A stretch of DNA of 64,000 nucleotides from Beroe forskalii (taxonomy: Eukaryota; Ctenophora; Nuda; Beroida; Beroidae), in assembly GCA_011033025.1 (NCBI GenBank), contig WFMF01000500.1:1-64000 (forward strand), read 5' to 3'. A program made the position numbers and the translations under genes. Under the pieces are notes generated by a model. That model was given only the letters and a program-made list of their open reading frames with translations. It did no database searches and was not told the DNA's origin. Shown one piece after another: positions 37,601 to 43,600 of the stretch (its first letter is position 1; each line of letters begins with the position of its first letter).

Positions 37601-40600
37601 GTAGTTTGAACGGATGACAACAGTTTACAGTACTCACTCTGGTTGAAAGTGTTAGTAGTTTGAACGGATGACACCAGTTTACAGTACTCACTCTGGTTGA
37701 AGGTGTTGGTAGTTTGAACGGATGACAACAGTTTTTAGTACTTACTCTGGTTGAAGGTGTTGGTAGTTTGAACGGATGACAACAGCTTACAGTACTTACT
37801 CTGGTTGAAAGTGTTGGTAGTTTGAACGGATGATAACAGTTTACAGTACTCACTCTGGTTGAAGGTGTTGGTAGTTTAAACGGATGACAACAGTTTTTAG
37901 TACTTACTCTGGTTGAAGGTGTTGGTAGTTTGAACGGATGACAACAGTTTACAGTACTTACTCTGGTTGAAAGTGTTGGTAGTTTGAACGGATGACAACA
38001 GTTTACAGTACTTACTCTGGTTGAAGGTGTTGGTAGTTTGAACGGATGACAACAGTTTACAGTACTTACTCTGGTTGAAGGTGTTGGTAGTTTGAACGGA
38101 TGACACCACCAGATCCACAGAGACCTGTGTGTTGGACTCCACCTGTACGCTGTACAAGGACCCAGCGTCCAGATCCTCAATAGTGGCTTCCAACACAGTG
38201 AAGTCATCAATTACCATGAACCTGGGGAGAGTAGGAGCTGTCAATGACAAGGTTCAAGCTTCAAAGACTCACTAGCTAAAAATCCTGCTAACAACATCCC
38301 TCTTATTCTATGTTCTCCTCATACTTTCATAGTTCATCTAACGCTTCCCAGCGGTTGCTGCAATTTCCCATGATCCTGGGTAGAAATAAGACAACTCTGA
38401 GGGTGTAACTCACTTTCGTAGAAATAATACAACTCTAAGGGTGTAACTCACTTTCGTAGAAATAATACAACTCTGAGGGTGTAACTCACTTTCGTAGAAA
38501 TAATACAACTCTGAGGGTGTAACTCACTTTCGTAGAAATAATACAACTCTGAGGGTGTAACTCACTTTCGTAGAAATAATACAACTCTGAGGGTGTAACT
38601 CACTTTCGTAGAAATAATACAACTCTGAGGGTGTAACTCACTTTCGTAGAAATAATACAACTCTGAGGGTGTAACTCACTTTGGTAGAAATAATACAACT
38701 CTGGGAGTGTAACTCACTTTGGTCCTTCCTGCTTTCCCTCGTTCCTGTACACGATCTTGTAGCCTCGGAGGGCATTGTTCTTCCGTTCAGGTATCTGGAA
38801 AGATAGTTCCTTACAGTCGCAGTTATAAAAGTCATGAGCTGACGACGATTATCATATGATTTTTGAAAGCTTCTGAAATCAAACTTTCCCGTATCATTCA
38901 ACGTTTTTCAACTTTCCTACCAACAGTAATGATTCACAATTACAAAAGTTAAAATAAATATAATTAGATCCCAAAACCAAAAAGGATTTGGTTGTGATGG
39001 TCCGCGGCGGTTTAAGGCGTTCTTTACTGTAAAACCCATGATATGAGAAAGAACGCGACGGTTAAAACTGCTGCAACGTCACTTATAAAACATACAGCAT
39101 TCACGTAACTTTAATGTTTTAATGCATCAAAAAAGTGCCGTTGCGGCAGTTTTAACCGTCCCGTTCTTTCTCATATCATGGGTTTTACAGTAAAGAACGC
39201 CTTAAACCGCCGCGGACCATCACAACCAAATCCTTTTTGGTTTTGGGAAAAAATATCACCCTTTTTCTGTGCCGAGATATTGAAATTTGGCGTCAAATCA
39301 CGCGTAAAAATTCGCGTTACCTAGCATTACTGATGACGTCACAACTACGTCATAAAATTAGATGAGCTATCTGAGACCCATTCATTTACACAGTTGGGAC
39401 TATGACCGACAACATATCCAAAGATGAAGTTCTGGGGTGGTCCCGTTCTCTCTCCACAAGCTTCACAAGATTTGCCAGTTTTTGGAATTTTTTTCGTGTC
39501 AAAGTGCTTCGAACAATCGCAAATATCTCAATGATGCCGTAGAGCCCGGAACTTTTTGACCACATCTTTGGAAAGTACATTAAATTTCCTTTCTGCGCTA
39601 ACAGGAGCATTTTTTCTATCTCGAAAGCTTCATACCGAAAAATTGCGTTGAAAAACGCCTATTTTTGGGAAAATCGACATTAAAAATTCTTAGTTTTGTG
39701 ACGTCATTATGACGTCATTATCATGACGTAGAATAGTTTTTAAGGTCACTAACTGCAAGTTCTATCTTTCTACTTTCCAACGCTGGGTCGATGAGCTCTG
39801 TATCTTTTATGGTTCCCGAGATATCGCCGTTTAAATAGGGTATACTTCTCGCACTAAAGCGTCATCTCTCGTATATGTATATACCTCTATATATCTATAT
39901 GTATATATGTATATATATGGTCGTAACCCAATTTAACAAGAACACCCTCGATTTTGGCAATATTCAAGTTGTAATAACTCGGTCATTTTTCATCCGATTG
40001 ACCTGAAATTTTGACAGTTGCACCTTTGACCCCTAAACATGTGATGTTCAAATTTTAGTGCGATTTCGGCGACGGGAACTTGCTCAAATTTCAACGTGAA
40101 ATATGGTGAATCCATGAAAACATATAGTTGGGGGCTGGCAAGCAAAGTTAAGAAAACTCACTCCCGATGCTCGGAGGCTCGTGTACTGTTAGAATAGCCG
40201 TCAATGCTCGCCCTCGGACCCTTCGGGTCCTCAGGCTCGCGCTCGGGCCTTCGGCCCTCGCACTGTTAGGTCCGCCGTCAATGCTCGCCTCGGACCCTTC
40301 GGGTCCTCAGGCTCGCGGCTCGGGCCTTCGGCCCTCGCACTGTTTGGACCGCCGTTCAATGCTCGCCCTCGGGCCCTTCGGGCCCTCGGGCTCGCAAACC
40401 GCCGCGGGGGGCTTGCCAGCCCCCTGACATTGTTTCATTACCAAGCTCTTAAACTACAGGAAATGGTAACAAGTCCCGTCACACGAACCTGCCACTTCAC
40501 TTTAATGGAGTCTGAACTAAGGGGAGTGAGTTGGAAGTCCTCTACCAGGTTGATGTCGTTTGTAATCGGTTCTGCGGTCCTGATAGTGTTACTAGGCAAC

Positions 40601-43600
40601 GAGAAGGGTCCCGCTCCTACCTCGTTTACTGCTATCACTTTGAACCTGTAATATCGGTGATGAGCTGATTTTCAAATAGTCAAATACGGAGATAGGATAA
40701 CAGGAGAAAAACTTGGCGGCTAGTCATTTTTCGATGAAATTTATCGCCATATGATTGCAAATAATATGCTCGAAAATTAACACAAACGAAATTTACTATT
40801 AAGTTACCAATTTTGTCAGAACTGAGCAGTGAGTGGTATCGTGAGCATTGAGTGGTAGCGTGAGCAGTGAGTGGTAGCCTGAGCAGTGAGTGGTAGCCTG
40901 AGCAGTGAGTGGTAGTGTGAGCAGTGAGTGGTAGCGTGAGCAGTGAGTGGTAGTGTGAGCAGTGAGTGGTAGCGTGAGCAGTGGGTGGTAGTGTGAGCAG
41001 TGAGTGCAGAGTGGTAGAGTGGTGGAAAGTGGCGTGAGCAGTGAGTGGTAGCGTGGAGCGAGGGTGGAGTGAGGTAGCAGTGAGTGGTGGAACAGTGAGT
41101 GCGGTAGCGTGAGCAGTGAGTGGTAGCGTGAGCAGTGAGTGGTAGCGTGAGCAGTGAGTGGTAGCGAGCAGTGGTGGTAGCGTGAGCAGTGGTAGTGAGC
41201 AGTGGTAGCGTGAGCAGTGAGTGGTAGCGTGAGCAGTGAGTGGTAGCGTGAGCAGTGGAGTGGCGTAGCGTGAGCAGTGAGTGGTAGCGTGAGCAGTGGT
41301 GGTAGCGTGAGCAGTGAGTGGTAGCGTGAGCAGTGAGTGGTAGCGTGAGCAGTGAGGTAGCGTGAGCAGTGAGTGGTAGCGTGAGCAGTGAGTGGTAGCG
41401 TGAGCAGTGAGTGGTAGCGTGAGCAGTGAGTGGTAGTGGTAGCGTGAGCAGTGGTAGCGTGAGCAGTGAGTGTGGTAGCGTGAGCAGTGAGTGGTAGCGT
41501 GAGCAGCGTGAGTGGTAGCGTGAGCAGTGGAGTGGTGAGGTGGTAGCGTGCAGTAGCGTGGAGCGTGAGCAGTGAGTGGTAGCGTGAGCAGTGGTGGTAG
41601 CGTGAGCGTAGCGTGAGCAGTGAGTGGTAGCGTGAGCAGTGAGTGGTAGCGAGCGTGAGCAGTGGAGTGGTAGCGTGAGCAGTGAGTGGTAGCGTGAGTA
41701 GTGAGTGGTAGCGTGAGCAGTGGTAGGCGTGAGCAGTGGTAGCGAGCAGTGAGTGGCAGCGTGAGCAGTGAGTGGTAGCGTGAGCAGTGAGTGGTAGCGT
41801 GAGCAGTGAGTGGTAGCGTGAGCAGTGAGTGGTAGCGTGAGCAGTGAGCAGTGAGTGGTAGCGTGAGCAGTGAGTGGTAGCGTGAGCAGTGAGTGGTAGC
41901 GTGAGCAGCAGTGAGAGTGGGTAGCGGAGCAGTGAGTGGTGGTAGCGTGAGCAGTGAGTGGTAGCGTGAGCAGTGGAGTGGTAGCGTGAGTGGTAGCGTG
42001 AGCAGTGAGTGGTAGCGTGAGCAGTGAGTGGTAGCGTGAGCAGTGAGTGGTAGCGAGCAGTGAGTGGTAGCGTGAGCAGTGAGTGGTAGCGTGAGCAGTG
42101 AGTGGTAGAGCAGTGGTGGAGCGGAGTGGTAGCGTGAGCAGTGAGTGGTAGTAGCGTGAGCAGTGAGTGGTAGCGTGAGCAGTGAGTGGTAGCCTGAGCA
42201 GTGAGTGGTAGCGTGAGAGTGGTAGCGTGAGCAGTGGTGGTAGCGTGAGCAGTGAGTGGTAGCGTGAGCAGTGAGTGGTAGCGTGTGAGCAGTGAGTGGG
42301 TGGTAGCGTGAGCAGTGGAGTGGTAGCGTGAGCAGCAGTGAGTGGTAGCGTGAGCAGTGAGTGGTAGCGTGAGCAGTGAGTGGTAGCGTGAGCGTAGAAC
42401 AGTGAGGTGGTGGTAGCGTGAGCAGTGAGCAGTGGTAGCGTGAGCAGTGAGTGGTAGCCTGAGCAGTGGTAGCGTGAGCAGTGGGTGGTAGCGTGAGCAG
42501 TGGAGTGGTAGCGTGAGCAGTGAGTGGTAGCGTGAGCAGTGAGTGGTAGCGTGAGCAGTGAGTGGTAGCGTGAGCAGTGAGTGGTAGCGTGAGCAGTGGA
42601 GTGGTAGCAGTGTGGTAGAGAACAGAGTGGTAGCGTGAGCAGCAGTGAGTGGTAGCGTGAGCAGTGAGTGGTAGCGTGAGCAGTGAGTGGTAGCGTGAGC
42701 AGTGAGTGGCAGCGTGAGCAGTGAGTGGTAGCGTGAGCAGTGGAGTGGTAGCGTGAGCAGTGAGTGGTAGCGTGAGCAGTGGTGGTAGCGTGAGCAGTGG
42801 GTGGAGAGTGAGCAGTGATGGTGGTAGCGTGAGCAGTGAGTGGTAGCGTGAGCAGTGAGTGGTAGCGTGAGCAGTGAGTGGTAGCGTGAGCAGTGAGTGG
42901 TAGCGTGAGCAGTGAGTGGTAGCGTGAGCAGTGGGTGGTAGTGCCGTAGTGGAAGCACTCACGTGTACTCCTGATTCTCGTTGAGGAAGTAAATAACGGT
43001 GTTAACTCGTTGAGGGTCGAGGTTCTTGAGGAAAGGACGGGGGGTAGGGTTGTTGTCACTGGCTATGTGAAGCTGCGAAGGATGGACCGTTGATAAAACT
43101 AATATTGGCGCGAGATTGGCAAATATTTAGAACGTGTTTTCAACTCTATTGGAAAACCTCTATTGAATACCTCGGAAAGCAGGATGAATTAGAAATCCTC
43201 TGCTCGACTGAAATAAGAACATGGCTAGAGCGCAGAAAGTGCAGTTTGGGACCACAGTAACCCTCCTGAGGCTCCACCTCAAGAAAGCACTTGAAGTACC
43301 CGTATCCCACATTGTGCTATACCTCGTATGAAGTTAGAGGAGTGTTTCCAGTGTTTAGAGGTTCTCTCCAGGCTAACTCAATAGCACCTACACCAGTCCA
43401 CGTGCTGTACGGCTGTCCGGGTTTGTTAGGCGTAGCTGAAGAGGAGGAATTGTTCCATAGGCTCATGATGAAAGGTCTCAATCAGTCTTAAACATGCAGA
43501 TAGAAACAGAAATACATCTTACGAAGTTACGAAGTACAGAGCGGTGACAGAGACTAAACACGAACATTCGGATACAACAACAGACTCGAACAGAAACACA

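Noticed and set aside
37335..38210. Minus-strand ORF of 291 codons (CCHPFKLPTPSTRVSTVN repeats)
   Set aside because: A different frame of the 54-bp donor array. The real exon frame is FMVIDDFTVLEATIEDLDAG, supported by FnIII motifs and matching phases on both sides.
40680..43059. Three overlapping minus-strand ORFs of 719-760 codons (TTHCSRYHSLLTLPLTAHA-like)
   Set aside because: They are the three frames of a 19-bp satellite that cycles through all frames and has no stop. They run across an intron between two FnIII exons; only the small exon at 42963-43072 is coding.
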